A stretch of 64,000 bases of DNA from Paracoccus endophyticus (lineage in GTDB: Bacteria; Pseudomonadota; Alphaproteobacteria; Rhodobacterales; Rhodobacteraceae). The stretch lies in assembly GCF_003286075.1 (NCBI RefSeq), contig NZ_QLUV01000004.1:213308-277307 (forward strand). Reading direction: 5' to 3'. How positions within the stretch are numbered: the first letter of the stretch is position 1; each line of letters begins with the position of its first letter. The position numbers and the translations under genes were made by a program. Under the pieces are notes generated by a model, which saw nothing but the letters and a program-made list of their open reading frames with translations, was not told the origin of the DNA and did no database searches. Positions 10,474 to 23,116 of this stretch are shown one piece after another.

Positions 10474-11933
10474 TGCAGGTCGTCGTGCTGCCGGCGACCG
10501 GCTGGCGCGAGGCGTGGCGCGACGCCGCCCGCCGGCTGGCCGGCGCGGGCGTGCCGCCCGGCGAGGTGGCTTGGCAGACCGGCGCGGGGCTGTTTGCGTC
10601 CGACCCGCTGCCCCCGGCCGGGGCGGTGACGGTGCCGCGCGCCTTCGTCGATCTGGCGGACACGGTGCTGTGCCACCGCGACCCCGAACGCTTTGCGCTG
10701 CTGTATGCCGTCCTGTGGCGGCTGCGCGGCGACCGGGGGCTGCTGGAGAACCCGGCCGATCCGCTGGTCGCGCGGCTGAACGGGCTGGCCCGGGCCGTGC
10801 GCCGCGACAGCCACAAGATGCGCGCCTTTGTCCGCTTTCGCGAGGTGCCTGCCGCCGTGCCTGCCCCGCTGTCCGGCGACGGGTCCCTGGACTGCGGCGG
10901 GGACGCGCCGCGGCGGCGGTTCGCGGCCTGGTTCGAGCCCGATCACCTGATCGTCGCCCGGACGGCCCCGTTCTTCGCGCGCCGGTTCGCGGACATGGAC
11001 TGGACGATCCTGACACCCGACGAGCGGGCCGATTTCCGGGACGGCGTGCTGACCCAGGGTCCGGGGGCGCCGCGTCCCGACCTGCCCCCCGACGCGTCCG
11101 AGGCGCTGTGGGCCACCTATTTCACCAACATCTTCAACCCGGCGCGCATCAAGCTGGCCGCCATGCGGTCGGAAATGCCGCGCAAGTACTGGAAGAACCT
11201 GCCCGAGGCGCGGGAAATCCCCGCGATGCTGGCCGATGCCGAACGGCGGGTGGGGGTCATGCGTTCGGCCCAGGCGACAGTCGCCCCGGTCCGCGCGGCG
11301 GCGATCAGCGAAAGGTACCGTGCCGACATGCCCAAAGCGCCCGACCGGATCGACAGCCTGGCCGACGCCTGCCGCGCCGCCGCCCACTGCACGCGCTGCG
11401 ACCTGCACTGCCATGCGACCCAGACCGTGTGGGGCGAGGGGCCTGCTGACGCCGCGCTGATGATCGTGGGCGAGCAGCCGGGCGACCACGAGGATCTGTC
11501 CGGGCGCCCCTTCGTGGGCCCCGCGGGCGGCGTGCTGGACGAGGCGATGGCCGCCGCCGGGGTGGCGCGCGACCGGGTGTGGCTGACCAACGCGGTCAAG
11601 CATTTCAAGTTCACCCCGCGCGGCAAGCGGCGGCTGCACCAAAGCCCAGACCGGGGGGAAATCGACGCCTGCCGCTGGTGGCTGGACCTTGAACGCCGTT
11701 TCATCCAGCCGCGGCTGATCATGGCGCTGGGGGGCACCGCCGCCTATGCGCTGACCGGCAGCAAGACCGGCCTCGGCCGCCGCCGCGGGACGGTCGAGGA
11801 GACCGCGGCGGGGCCGGTCATGCTCAGCTGGCACCCGTCCTATATCCTGCGCCTGCCCGACGCGGGCGCCGCCGCCGAGGCGCGGGCGCAGTTGACCGAG
11901 GATCTGGCGCAGGCCGCGCGGCTGCTGGCCTAG
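10473..11933 (+). CDS. DUF4130-UdgX fusion, uracil-DNA glycosylase superfamily protein
   Basis: A 486-residue fusion. Residues 1 to about 275 are the DUF4130 domain found beside radical SAM partners. From about residue 285 comes a UDG-superfamily domain of the UdgX type. It has GEQPGDHED at 333-341 and the UdgX-specific loop KRRLH ending at His389, the position that in mycobacterial UdgX forms a covalent bond with the sugar after uracil removal. HPSY lies near the C-terminus. Cysteines in HCTRCDL and IDACRWW are candidate 4Fe-4S ligands. It starts inside the TGATG overlap with the radical SAM gene. Its TAG stop shares a CTAG palindrome with the stop of the convergent gph. It probably traps or excises uracil in damaged DNA; the DUF4130 role is unknown. 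Confidence 0.9.
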   Translation: MQVVVLPATGWREAWRDAARRLAGAGVPPGEVAWQTGAGLFASDPLPPAGAVTVPRAFVDLADTVLCHRDPERFALLYAVLWRLRGDRGLLENPADPLVARLNGLARAVRRDSHKMRAFVRFREVPAAVPAPLSGDGSLDCGGDAPRRRFAAWFEPDHLIVARTAPFFARRFADMDWTILTPDERADFRDGVLTQGPGAPRPDLPPDASEALWATYFTNIFNPARIKLAAMRSEMPRKYWKNLPEAREIPAMLADAERRVGVMRSAQATVAPVRAAAISERYRADMPKAPDRIDSLADACRAAAHCTRCDLHCHATQTVWGEGPADAALMIVGEQPGDHEDLSGRPFVGPAGGVLDEAMAAAGVARDRVWLTNAVKHFKFTPRGKRRLHQSPDRGEIDACRWWLDLERRFIQPRLIMALGGTAAYALTGSKTGLGRRRGTVEETAAGPVMLSWHPSYILRLPDAGAAAEARAQLTEDLAQAARLLA

Positions 11934-12604
11934 GCCAGCCAGTCCCGCGCCAGCCCCGGCAGGGCCGCAAAGCCGTCAAGGATCGCATCGGGGTTCAGCC
12001 GGGCGATGCCGCCCCCCTCGGGGCCGAAGCCGACCAGCGCGACCCGCACGCCGGCCGCGCGCGCGGTCCTGACGTCCGTGTCCGTGTCGCCCAGCAGGAA
12101 CGACCGCGCGACGCTGCCGCCCGCGCGTTCCACCGCGGCGCGATAGGGCGCGGGGTCGGGCTTGCGCTGGGGCAGGCTGTCCGCGCCGATCATCGCCGCG
12201 AAGCGGTCGCGCACACCCAGCGCGGCCAGCAGCTTTTCGGCCAGCGCGGCGGGCTTGTTGGTGCAGATCGCCAGCCGCAGCCCGGCGGCGGCCAGCGCGT
12301 CCAGCGCCGGCTCGGCGTCGTCGTAAAGCCGCGTGTGCGTGGCGATCGCGTCGTCGTAAAAGGACAGCAGGCGGGGAAAATCCACGTCCTCGGCGTCGGG
12401 CGGCAGCAGGGCGTCGGGCGGGATGCGCCCGTATCCGGCGCGCAGCATCGCCCGCCCGCCGTGGAACGCGATGCCCGCGTCCGCCGCGGGGTCCAGCAGG
12501 GACCCCAGCCCGCGGGTTTCAAAGCAGGCGTTCGCCGCCGCGATCAGGTCCGCAGCCGTGTCGGCCAGCGTCCCGTCCAGATCGAACACCACCGTTCCCG
12601 TCAT
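11930..12604 (-). CDS. gph: Phosphoglycolate phosphatase (HAD superfamily)
   Basis: HAD-type phosphatase dephosphorylating 2-phosphoglycolate, a by-product of repair of 3'-phosphoglycolate DNA ends and of Rubisco oxygenation. It has 224 residues. Motif I is FDLDGTLADTAADL, motif II is CTNKPAA and motif IV is LLGDTDTDVRTARAAG. A cap domain lies between motifs I and II. Related HAD phosphatases with other substrates cannot be excluded. It is convergent with the UdgX gene with a 4-bp overlap, and divergent from glmU across 106 bp. Confidence 0.85.
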   Translation of the reverse strand: MTGTVVFDLDGTLADTAADLIAAANACFETRGLGSLLDPAADAGIAFHGGRAMLRAGYGRIPPDALLPPDAEDVDFPRLLSFYDDAIATHTRLYDDAEPALDALAAAGLRLAICTNKPAALAEKLLAALGVRDRFAAMIGADSLPQRKPDPAPYRAAVERAGGSVARSFLLGDTDTDVRTARAAGVRVALVGFGPEGGGIARLNPDAILDGFAALPGLARDWLA

Positions 12605-12710
12605 CGCCGAAACCTTTCGTCAAACTCTGTGACCCCTGGGGACCTTTCGCGTCGGTCCCCGCGTCGATAGAACGCCCCGAACGATTAAGAAACACCACGA
12701 AGGGGCGGGC

Positions 12711-14054
12711 ATGACGGAATCCTCGGTCGCGTTGATCGTGCTGGCGGCCGGGCAGGGCAGCCGGATGCAGTCCGACCTGCCCAAGGTGCTGCACCGGCTG
12801 GGCGGCGTTCCGCTGGTCGGTCACGCACTGGCCGCGGGGCGCACGCTGGACCCCGCGCAGGTCGTCGTCGTGGCGGGTCACGGCGCGCCGGCCGTCACCA
12901 AGGCCGTGGCACGGCTGGACCCCGACGCGCGGGTCGTCCTGCAACCCGAGCAGCTGGGCACCGGACACGCGGTCGCCCAGGCGCTGCCGCTGCTGGAGGG
13001 GTTCGACGGGCGGGTGATCGTCCTTTACGGCGACACCCCCTTCATCGCGGCCGAAACGCTGGCCGCGCTGGCCGCGCACCCCGCCGATGTCGTGGTTCTG
13101 GGGTTCGAGGCCGCCGATCCCGGCCGCTATGGCCGGCTGGTCGTCAAGGGCGACAGCCTGGACCGGATCGTGGAATACAAGGACGCCGACGAGGCCACGC
13201 GCCGGATCGCCCTGTGCAATTCCGGCGTGATGGCCGCCGACGCGGGGCTGCTGCGCGATCTGGTCGGGCGACTGGGCAACGACAACGCGGCCGGCGAATA
13301 CTACCTGACCGACGTGGTCGCCCTGGCCCGCGCCGACGGGCGCAGCGCCGCCGTCGTCACCTGCGACGAATCCGAGACCCTGGGCATCAACACCCGCGCC
13401 GAACTGGCCGCCGCCGAGGCCGCGTTCCAGGCCCGCGCGCGGCAGGCGGCGATGGACGACGGGGTGACGCTGGCCGACCCCGCGACCGTCTGGTTCGCGC
13501 AGGACACCGTCATCGGCCGCGACGCGGTGGTCGGGCAGAACGTCGTCTTCGGCCCCGGCGTCACGGTGGAAAGCGGGGCCGAGATCCTGCCCTTCTGCCA
13601 TCTGGAGGGGTGCCACGTCAGCGCCGGGGCGACCGTCGGCCCGTTCGCGCGCCTGCGCCCGGGGGCAGAGCTGGGCGGGGACGTGCATGTGGGCAATTTC
13701 GTCGAGATCAAGAACAGCGTCCTGGCCGAGGGGGTCAAGGTCGGCCACCTGACCTATCTGGGCGACGCCACCGTGGGCGAGCGCACCAACATCGGCGCGG
13801 GCACCGTCACCTGCAACTATGACGGCGTGGGCAAGCACCGCACCGACATCGGCGCGGACGCCTTCATCGGGTCCGACACCATGCTGGTCGCGCCGGTCCG
13901 CGTGGGCGCGCGGGCGATGACCGGGTCGGGGTCGGTCATCACGGCCGATGTGCCCGACAACGCGCTGGCGCTGGGCCGCGCCCGGCAGGTGACAAAGCCG
14001 GGGCTTGCCGCCCGTCTGATGCAGGCGCTGCGCGTCGCCAAAGGGAAGCAGTAG
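12711..14054 (+). CDS. glmU: Bifunctional UDP-N-acetylglucosamine pyrophosphorylase / glucosamine-1-phosphate N-acetyltransferase
   Basis: Makes UDP-GlcNAc for peptidoglycan and lipopolysaccharide. The 447 residues contain an N-terminal nucleotidyltransferase domain with VLAAGQGSRMQSDLPKVLH, the GTGHAVAQA and YGDTPFI motifs, and N-site residues near NDNAAGEYYLTDVV. A C-terminal left-handed beta-helix of hexapeptide repeats carries the acetyltransferase site (TVGPFARLRPGAELG, GAGTVTCNYDG). glmS begins one base after the stop, so the last two enzymes of the route are co-transcribed in reversed pathway order. Confidence 0.97.
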   Translation: MTESSVALIVLAAGQGSRMQSDLPKVLHRLGGVPLVGHALAAGRTLDPAQVVVVAGHGAPAVTKAVARLDPDARVVLQPEQLGTGHAVAQALPLLEGFDGRVIVLYGDTPFIAAETLAALAAHPADVVVLGFEAADPGRYGRLVVKGDSLDRIVEYKDADEATRRIALCNSGVMAADAGLLRDLVGRLGNDNAAGEYYLTDVVALARADGRSAAVVTCDESETLGINTRAELAAAEAAFQARARQAAMDDGVTLADPATVWFAQDTVIGRDAVVGQNVVFGPGVTVESGAEILPFCHLEGCHVSAGATVGPFARLRPGAELGGDVHVGNFVEIKNSVLAEGVKVGHLTYLGDATVGERTNIGAGTVTCNYDGVGKHRTDIGADAFIGSDTMLVAPVRVGARAMTGSGSVITADVPDNALALGRARQVTKPGLAARLMQALRVAKGKQ

Positions 14055-14055
14055 C

Positions 14056-15873
14056 ATGTGCGGGATCATCGGAATCCTCGGCAACAACCAGGTTGGCCCG
14101 CAACTGGTCGAGGCGCTGAAGCGGCTGGAATACCGCGGCTATGACAGCGCGGGCATCGCCACGGTGGCGTCGGACGGCCGGCTGGACCGCCGCCGCGCGG
14201 TGGGCAAGCTGGTCAACCTGTCCGACCGGCTGGTCCACGACCCCCTGGAGGGCAAGGCCGGGATCGGCCACACCCGCTGGGCCACCCACGGCGCCGCGAC
14301 CGAGGGGAACGCCCACCCCCACCGGCACGGCCCCGTCGCCGTGGTCCACAACGGCATCATCGAGAACTTTCGCGACCTGCGCGCCGAACTGGCGCGCGAG
14401 GGGATCGTCGCCCGGACCGAGACGGACACCGAGACCGTCGCCCTGCTGACCGGCCACCACATGGCGCAGGGCCTGGCGCCCCTGGACGCCGTGCGGGCCA
14501 CGCTGGGGCGGCTGCACGGGGCCTTTGCGCTGGCCTTCCTGTTCGAGGGCCAGCCCGACCTGATGATCGGGGCGCGCAAGGGCAGCCCGCTGGCCGTGGG
14601 CCACGGCGACGGCGAGATGTTCCTCGGCTCGGACGCCATCGCGCTGGCGCCCTTCACCGACCGTATCACCTATCTGGACGATGGCGACCACGTCGTGCTG
14701 ACCCGCGCAGGCGCCACCATCCACGACGCCGACGGCCGGCTGGTGAACCGCGACCTTGCCCGCATCGACGTGGGCGCGACCGCCATCGACAAGGGCGGCT
14801 ATCGCCATTTCATGGCCAAGGAGATCGCCCAGCAGCCCGCCGTGATGGGCGACGCGCTGAACCACTATATCAAGGGCGACCGGATCGTCCTGCCCGAGGG
14901 GCTGGATTTCGCGGGCGTGGACCGGCTGACGCTGGTCGGCTGCGGCACCGCCTATCTGGCCGCCCACGTGGCGCGATACTGGTTCGAAAGCCTGGCGGGC
15001 CTGCCCTGCGACCTGGATGTCGCGTCCGAGTTCCGCTATCGCGAGCCGCCGCTGGGCGAACGGTCCTGGGCGATCTTCGTCAGCCAGTCGGGCGAGACGG
15101 CCGACACGCTGGCGGCGCTGCACTATGCACAGGGCAAGGTGGCGCGCACCATCGGGGTGGTCAACGTCGGCACCTCGGCCATCGCGCGCGAGGCCGATGT
15201 CGCACTGCCGACGCTGGCGGGGATCGAGGTCTGCGTCGCGTCCTCCAAGGCCTTTACCTGCCAGCTGGCGGTGCTGGCCGTTCTGGCGATCAAGGCGGCC
15301 GCCGACCGCGGGCGGCTGGACGGGGCCGCGCTTGCGGCGCATTTGGACGACCTCAAGGCGATTCCCGGCCTGCTGAACCAGGCGCTGGCCGTGGCCGACG
15401 ACTGCCGCGGCCTGGCCGACTGGCTGGCCGAGGCGCAGGACGTGCTGTTCCTGGGCCGCGGGCCGCTGTACCCGGTGGCGCTGGAAGGCGCGCTGAAGCT
15501 CAAGGAGCTGAGCTATATCCACGCCGAGGGCTATGCCTCGGGCGAGCTGAAGCACGGGCCCATCGCGCTGATCGACCGCAACGTGCCGGTGGTGGTGCTG
15601 GCCCCCCGCGACGTGCTGTTCGACAAGACCGTCAGCAACATGCAGGAGGTGATGGCCCGTCACGGGCAGGTGCTGCTGATCTCGGACAGCGAGGGGCTTG
15701 CGGCCGCGTCCGAAGGGACCCGCGCCACCATCGCCATGCCGTCGGGCGGCGGCGTGTTCCAGGCGATCCTGTATGCGGTGCCGGTGCAGTACCTCGCCTA
15801 TTACACGGCGGTCGCCAAGGGCACGGACGTGGACCAGCCGCGCAACCTGGCCAAGTCGGTCACGGTGGAATAG
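14056..15873 (+). CDS. glmS: Glutamine-fructose-6-phosphate aminotransferase (isomerising)
   Basis: Converts fructose-6-phosphate and glutamine to glucosamine-6-phosphate, the entry to amino-sugar synthesis. The 605-residue protein starts MCGIIGILG, with Cys2 as the glutaminase nucleophile after Met removal. The Ntn-hydrolase domain (GIGHTRWATHG, HNGIIEN) is followed by two SIS domains (VGCGTAYLA, SQSGETADT, GRGPLYPVALEGALKLKE) and ends KSVTVE. It directly follows glmU with a one-base gap. No glmS ribozyme is expected or seen, since the leader is only the end of glmU. Confidence 0.97.
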   Translation: MCGIIGILGNNQVGPQLVEALKRLEYRGYDSAGIATVASDGRLDRRRAVGKLVNLSDRLVHDPLEGKAGIGHTRWATHGAATEGNAHPHRHGPVAVVHNGIIENFRDLRAELAREGIVARTETDTETVALLTGHHMAQGLAPLDAVRATLGRLHGAFALAFLFEGQPDLMIGARKGSPLAVGHGDGEMFLGSDAIALAPFTDRITYLDDGDHVVLTRAGATIHDADGRLVNRDLARIDVGATAIDKGGYRHFMAKEIAQQPAVMGDALNHYIKGDRIVLPEGLDFAGVDRLTLVGCGTAYLAAHVARYWFESLAGLPCDLDVASEFRYREPPLGERSWAIFVSQSGETADTLAALHYAQGKVARTIGVVNVGTSAIAREADVALPTLAGIEVCVASSKAFTCQLAVLAVLAIKAAADRGRLDGAALAAHLDDLKAIPGLLNQALAVADDCRGLADWLAEAQDVLFLGRGPLYPVALEGALKLKELSYIHAEGYASGELKHGPIALIDRNVPVVVLAPRDVLFDKTVSNMQEVMARHGQVLLISDSEGLAAASEGTRATIAMPSGGGVFQAILYAVPVQYLAYYTAVAKGTDVDQPRNLAKSVTVE

Positions 15874-15981
15874 CGGGCGTTGCCTGACCGGGCGCGGCTG
15901 CGGCGCGCGACAGGCCGCGACGGCCGCCGCCCGATCCAGGGCGCGGGTGAAACCCCGCGGCACCCGGCGCGTTGGCCCCGC

Positions 15982-16641
15982 ATGAGCGAAACCATCGTCG
16001 ACCGGATCGAGGACGCGGACGTGGCCCTGTCGGTAGAGGCGGGCCAGTGGCGCGACCACCCCGCGGTGCAGGCCGCGGGCATCCTCAGCGAGATCGCGGA
16101 CCAGCCGCCCGCCTACGCGCTGTCGGCGGCGGCGCTGGGGGCGGGGCTGGTCCTGCGCCATGCCGCGCTGGCCGAGGGCGGCGCCCGGGCGCTGGCGTCG
16201 GTATGGCTTGCCACCCGCATCAAGGCCGCGATCAAGTCGCGGATCGTGCGGACCCGTCCCACCAAGCTGCTGGAGGAGGGGGAATACCGGACCGGCGTGG
16301 ACGGCCCGGACGAGCATGACTACAACTCGTTCCCCTCGGGTCATACCGCCGACGCGGTGGCCGGCACGCGGGCGGCGGCGCGGGTCGCGCCGGGGGCCGC
16401 GCTGCCGCTGGCGGGACTGGCGGTTGCCATCGGCGTGGTGCAGGTGCCGCGCGCCAGGCACCACCTGGCCGACGTGGTCGCCGGGGCCGCCGTGGGCTGG
16501 CTGGCCGAGGCCTGCGTGGACGCCGCCTTTCGCCGCCTGCGCCTGCCCGCGCGGCTGCGCGCAGGGCTGGCGCACCGGGGCGGCGACCCCGCGGCGATGC
16601 GCGACGCACGCGCCCCGGGACAGGGCGATCAGATCGCGTAG
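15982..16641 (+). CDS. PAP2-family membrane-associated phosphatase
   Basis: Phosphatase of the type 2 phosphatidic acid phosphatase fold, acting on lipid or polyprenyl phosphates. The 219-residue form starts at the ATG at 15982; the frame is open upstream but that part looks non-coding. The three signature blocks are recognisable: K-x6-RP in [15 protein letters not shown], and RARHHLAD, containing the catalytic His-Asp pair. Hydrophobic spans surround them. It lies 108 bp after glmS; its 3' end overlaps the convergent lipoprotein gene by 13 bp. The exact substrate is unknown; undecaprenyl diphosphate would fit the neighbouring amino-sugar genes but is only a guess. Confidence 0.8.
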   Translation: MSETIVDRIEDADVALSVEAGQWRDHPAVQAAGILSEIADQPPAYALSAAALGAGLVLRHAALAEGGARALASVWLATRIKAAIKSRIVRTRPTKLLEEGEYRTGVDGPDEHDYNSFPSGHTADAVAGTRAAARVAPGAALPLAGLAVAIGVVQVPRARHHLADVVAGAAVGWLAEACVDAAFRRLRLPARLRAGLAHRGGDPAAMRDARAPGQGDQIA

Positions 16642-17066
16642 ACCTCGACCTCGGGCAGATCGGTCAGATCCGCGCCCAGGCCCTGCAGCGCCGGCAGCGA
16701 CAGCTGGCTGCCCGCGGACGCGGGGCCGCCCAGCGGGATCAGGTCCACGTTGACGCTGCGGCCGGTGGCGGGGTTGGTGATCCGGCCCTTGCCGGCCGTC
16801 CTGACCAGCGGGGTCCGCATCCACAGGCCGGGCTGCGTCGCATCGCCCAGGGACGCGATGGTGGTGCCCAGCCGGCCCGAGGCCGCGGCGTCCGCCGACG
16901 CCCCGCTGGCCGCCTCGGCCGCGGCCGCCGTGGCCGCAGGGGTCCCGGCAGAGACGGTGGCCGAGGGCGTCCGCGGCGGGGGGTTGAGGCCGGCCATCGG
17001 GTCGTCGCCGCAGGCGGCCAGCGCCAGCAGGGGCAGGATCAGGGCAAGGCGGGCGGTCTTGGTCAT
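16629..17066 (-). CDS. Putative lipoprotein, unknown function
   Basis: A 145-residue protein with a lipoprotein signal peptide: LPLLALAAC, lipidated at Cys19. A Pro/Thr/Ala-rich linker (about residues 28-65) follows, then a C-terminal region with [18 protein letters not shown] and PEVEVYAI. I do not recognise a named family, though such proteins are common in Rhodobacteraceae. It is convergent with the PAP2 gene with a 13-bp overlap and divergent from moaA. Membrane anchoring is predicted from the lipobox only. Confidence 0.65.
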   Translation of the reverse strand: MTKTARLALILPLLALAACGDDPMAGLNPPPRTPSATVSAGTPAATAAAAEAASGASADAAASGRLGTTIASLGDATQPGLWMRTPLVRTAGKGRITNPATGRSVNVDLIPLGGPASAGSQLSLPALQGLGADLTDLPEVEVYAI

Positions 17067-17219
17067 GGGCGGGGTTCCTGGCTTGGTCGTCGCGGGCGGA
17101 CGTCGCCCGAATGGCCCGACGCTAGGCGCACGGCGGCCGGGCTGTCCACGCGCGGGCGCGCGCCACAGCAAGAACCCGCCGCGCTTGTGCCGGATGCGCC
17201 ACGGACCTATGTTGACGGG

Positions 17220-18218
17220 ATGCAGCCGCCCCTGATCGACCCCTTTGCACGCGCGATCACCTATCTGCGGGTGTCGGTGACCGACCGGTGCGATTTCCGC
17301 TGCACCTATTGCATGGCGGAACACATGCAGTTCCTGCCCAAGGCCGATCTGCTGACGCTGGAGGAGCTGGAGCGCCTGTGCGGCGCCTTCGTGGACCTGG
17401 GCGTGCGCAAGCTGCGCATCACCGGGGGCGAGCCGCTGGTGCGCCGCAACATCCTGTCGTTCTTCCAGGCGATGTCGGCGCGGCTGGGCGCCGGCCTGGA
17501 CGAGCTGACGGTGACCACCAACGGCAGCCAGCTTGCCCGCTTTGCCCAGCCGCTGGCCGACCTGGGGGTGCGGCGGATCAACGTCTCGCTGGATACGCTG
17601 AACCCCGACAAGTTCGCCGCCATCACCCGCTGGGGCCGGTTGCCGCAGGTGCTGGACGGCATCCGGGCCGCGCGCGACGCCGGGCTGCGCGTCAAGATCA
17701 ACACCGTCGCGCTGAAGGGCTTCAACGAGGACGAGCTGTTTTCCCTGCTGGACTGGTGCGCGGGCGAAGGGCACGACCTGACCTTCATCGAGGTCATGCC
17801 GATGGGCGAGATGGGCGAGGAGATGCGGCTGGACCAGTATTGGGCGCTGTCGGACCTGCGCGCGCGGCTGGACCAGCGGCTGACCCTGACGCCGCTGGCC
17901 GAGCGCACAGGCGGACCCGCCCGCTATGTCCGGGTCGAGGAGACGGGCCAGAAGATCGGCTTCATCACGCCGCTGACGCATAATTTCTGCGAAAGCTGCA
18001 ACCGCGTGCGCGTGACCTGCACGGGCGAGCTGTTCATGTGCCTGGGGCAGGAGGACCGCGCCGACCTGCGCGCGCCCCTGCGCGCCAGCGACGACGATGA
18101 CGCCCTGCGCCAGACGATCCGCGCGGCGATCGCCCGCAAGCCAAAGGGCCACGACTTCGACTATACCCGCGGCGTCGCCGGGCAGATGAGCCGGCACATG
18201 AGCCACACGGGCGGCTGA
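17220..18218 (+). CDS. moaA: GTP 3',8-cyclase (molybdenum cofactor synthesis)
   Basis: Radical SAM enzyme carrying out the first step of molybdopterin synthesis, GTP to 3',8-cyclo-7,8-dihydro-GTP. Of 332 residues, the N-terminal cluster motif is CDFRCTYC (Cys24, Cys28, Cys31), followed by [11 protein letters not shown]. The second, C-terminal cluster is bound by [11 protein letters not shown] and nearby cysteines. The C-terminal Gly-Gly tail that enters the active site is present (SHTGG). The ATG at 17220 gives the canonical start. It stands alone, with no other moa gene nearby. Confidence 0.95.
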   Translation: MQPPLIDPFARAITYLRVSVTDRCDFRCTYCMAEHMQFLPKADLLTLEELERLCGAFVDLGVRKLRITGGEPLVRRNILSFFQAMSARLGAGLDELTVTTNGSQLARFAQPLADLGVRRINVSLDTLNPDKFAAITRWGRLPQVLDGIRAARDAGLRVKINTVALKGFNEDELFSLLDWCAGEGHDLTFIEVMPMGEMGEEMRLDQYWALSDLRARLDQRLTLTPLAERTGGPARYVRVEETGQKIGFITPLTHNFCESCNRVRVTCTGELFMCLGQEDRADLRAPLRASDDDDALRQTIRAAIARKPKGHDFDYTRGVAGQMSRHMSHTGG

Positions 18219-18329
18219 CCCCCGGCCGGGCGGCGGTGCGGGTCACACGGCGTGCGCCGTCCACCGGACGCGATGGCAGGGTCCCGGCGTCCACCCCGTC
18301 CCGGTAGTTCAGGGCATCTTACCCCTGTC

Positions 18330-18345
18330 GTCCGCGTCAGCGGAC
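18330..18345. terminator. Small perfect hairpin at the end of the 5'-nucleotidase gene
   Basis: GTCCGC, four-base loop GTCA, GCGGAC. The loop contains the stop codon of the leftward 5'-nucleotidase gene, in the convergent gap with moaA. There is no T-run, so this is only a possible terminator or mRNA-end stabiliser. Confidence 0.25.
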
Positions 18346-19935
18346 GGTGATGCGCCCGTCCAGCCGGGGCGCAAAACCCGGCCCCTGCGCGATCAGGTAT
18401 TCCGCCAGCACATCCGCCAGGTCCGGGCCGAAGTCATAGGCGTCCTGCGCGTCCGTCCTGAACATCGCATAGCCGTCGCCGCCCGTGCGGACATAGTTGT
18501 TGGTCACGACGGAATACGTCGCGGCCGGATCAAGCGGGGCCCATGCCTCGCCCTGTCGCACCTGCACGGCGCTGATCCGGCGGCCCACCGGGGCTGCGGG
18601 ATCAAGGGTGTATTTCAGCCCGGCGACCTGGGCAAAGCGGCCGGCGCCGTCCTGATACTGGCTCGCGCCGTTTTCCAGGGCGGCGATCAGCGTCGCGCCG
18701 GTCGTCCGAAAGGTGGACAGCGTGTTCTGGAACGGCAGCACGCTGACGATCTCGCCCATGGTGACGGGGCCTGCGTCGATGGAGGCGCGCAGGCCCCCGC
18801 CGTTCTGGATCGCGATGGTCACGCCCTGATCGGCGGTGCGCGCCAGCATGGCGTCGGCCACGACGTTGCCCATCTCGCATTCGCGGGCGCGGCAGTCGGC
18901 GCGGTCGCCCCCGATGGGGGCTGCGATGTCGGCGACCAGCTTCTGCTTGATCGCCTCGATCGGCGCGCCCATCGCGCGCACGCGCGCCTCGATCGCCGGG
19001 TCGGGCGTGATCGAGGCGTCCAGCAGGATCGGCGCACCCGTGGCGGCCGTCAGCCGGCCCGCATCGTCGAAGGTCAGCGTCAGGTGGCCCAGGTATTTCG
19101 AATAGGCATAGGCCGTCGCCACCGGCACGTCGGCCCCGTCGGGTCCCTTGACCATCGTCGGATAAGGCCCTTCGGCCCCCTTCATGTCGCCCAGCAGCGT
19201 GTGGCTGTGGCCGCCGATCACCGCGTCGAGGCCCGGGACCTGCGCCGCAAAGTCCAGGTCGCGGCGATAGCCGGAATGGGTCAGGGCGATGATCCGGGTC
19301 ACGCCTGCGTCGGTCAGCGCCCGCGCATCCGCCGTCAGGCTGGCGATGTCGTCCTGAAAGGTCACGGACGGGCCGGGGGACGCGGTCTCGGGCGTGTCCA
19401 TCGCCAGCGCGCTGACGATCCCGATCCTTTCGCCGCCGATGTCCAGGGTCACGGTGTCGTCCACCTTGCCGTTCAGCACCTTCGACCGCGACACGTCGAT
19501 GTTGCCCGACAGCACGGGGAACGCCACGCCGTCCAGCAGCGTGGCCAGCCCCTCGGGGCCGTCGTCGAATTCGTGGTTGCCGATGGCCATGGCGTCAAAG
19601 CCGATGGCCGACATGAACTCGGCCACCTCGCGGCCCTTGTAGGTCGTGTAGAACAGGCTGCCCTGGTACTGGTCGCCCGCGTCCAGCACGATGACGTTGC
19701 CGCCGGCCGCGGTGATCTCGTCCCGCTTCGCCTTGATCGCGGCCGCCATGCGCGCCACGCCGCCGAAACATTCGTCCTTGGCCAGCGCCTCGGCATCGCA
19801 GGTCGAATCATAGCCGTTGATCGGCTCGATCCGGCTGTGAAAGTCGTTGATGTGCAGGACGTGCAGCACATAGTCCGCACGGGCGGCGCCGCTGGACAGG
19901 GCAAGCAGGGCGGTGGTCAACAGCAGACGGTGCAT
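18337..19935 (-). CDS. Secreted bifunctional metallophosphatase / 5'-nucleotidase (UshA family)
   Basis: Periplasmic nucleotidase releasing nucleosides and phosphate from nucleotides. It has 532 residues. A signal peptide ends near SSGAARA. The calcineurin-like metallophosphatase domain carries LHINDFHSR, DAGDQYQGS, GNHEFDDG and the GGHSHTLLG histidines. The C-terminal substrate domain has QNGGGLRASIDAG and VLPFQNTL. Three cysteines in RADCRARECE and the early DSTCDAEALAKDECF suggest disulfides. It is convergent with moaA and divergent from uvrA. Whether it prefers UDP-sugars, NAD or simple nucleotides cannot be told. Confidence 0.88.
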   Translation of the reverse strand: MHRLLLTTALLALSSGAARADYVLHVLHINDFHSRIEPINGYDSTCDAEALAKDECFGGVARMAAAIKAKRDEITAAGGNVIVLDAGDQYQGSLFYTTYKGREVAEFMSAIGFDAMAIGNHEFDDGPEGLATLLDGVAFPVLSGNIDVSRSKVLNGKVDDTVTLDIGGERIGIVSALAMDTPETASPGPSVTFQDDIASLTADARALTDAGVTRIIALTHSGYRRDLDFAAQVPGLDAVIGGHSHTLLGDMKGAEGPYPTMVKGPDGADVPVATAYAYSKYLGHLTLTFDDAGRLTAATGAPILLDASITPDPAIEARVRAMGAPIEAIKQKLVADIAAPIGGDRADCRARECEMGNVVADAMLARTADQGVTIAIQNGGGLRASIDAGPVTMGEIVSVLPFQNTLSTFRTTGATLIAALENGASQYQDGAGRFAQVAGLKYTLDPAAPVGRRISAVQVRQGEAWAPLDPAATYSVVTNNYVRTGGDGYAMFRTDAQDAYDFGPDLADVLAEYLIAQGPGFAPRLDGRITVR

Positions 19936-20045
19936 CGCAGGCTCCTGCAGGGGTGGGCCGACGATAGCGGCCTGATGCGACGCGTCAATGACGGCGTCGG
20001 CGCAAGGGGCGCTGCGGGGTCGGGGCCGGATGGCGGCAGCCGGGC

Positions 20046-20060
20046 GTTCGTGTTACGTTC
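20046..20060 (+). promoter_or_regulatory. LexA (SOS) box upstream of uvrA
   Basis: GTTCGTGTTACGTTC is a perfect GTTCN7GTTC direct repeat, the alphaproteobacterial LexA operator. It lies 66 bp before the uvrA ATG and 11 bp before the likely -35 hexamer. uvrA is a classical SOS gene, so this is the expected site. Confidence 0.8.
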
Positions 20061-20071
20061 CGTCCAACCGC

Positions 20072-20099
20072 TTGCGTTCGGCGCAAGCCTGCCTATCTG
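20072..20099 (+). promoter_or_regulatory. Probable uvrA promoter
   Basis: TTGCGT at 20072-20077 and TATCTG at 20094-20099 with a 16-bp spacer. Transcription would start near 20106, which excludes the upstream in-frame ATG at 20100 and supports translation from 20127. A GCTTGC/GCAAGC inverted repeat overlaps the -35. Confidence 0.45.
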
Positions 20100-20126
20100 A
20101 TGCCCTTGTCCCCGAAAGGCCGGTCC

Positions 20127-23060
<2,934 letters not shown>

Positions 23061-23116
23061 GCCGCGGCGCAGGGCGCACCCCTTCGCCGACCGGATCACA
23101 AACGACGGAGCGTTTC

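Noticed and set aside
14040..14060. glmS ribozyme leader
   Set aside because: Only one base separates glmU from glmS, and the ribozyme is a Gram-positive feature.
13939..16824. 961-codon minus-strand open frame over glmU/glmS/PAP2
   Set aside because: Antisense shadow with no recognisable domain; plus-strand genes there are unambiguous.
18219..18336. tRNA-like sequence near GGTAGTTCAGGG
   Set aside because: No cloverleaf could be completed and no TTCGAATC-type arm follows.
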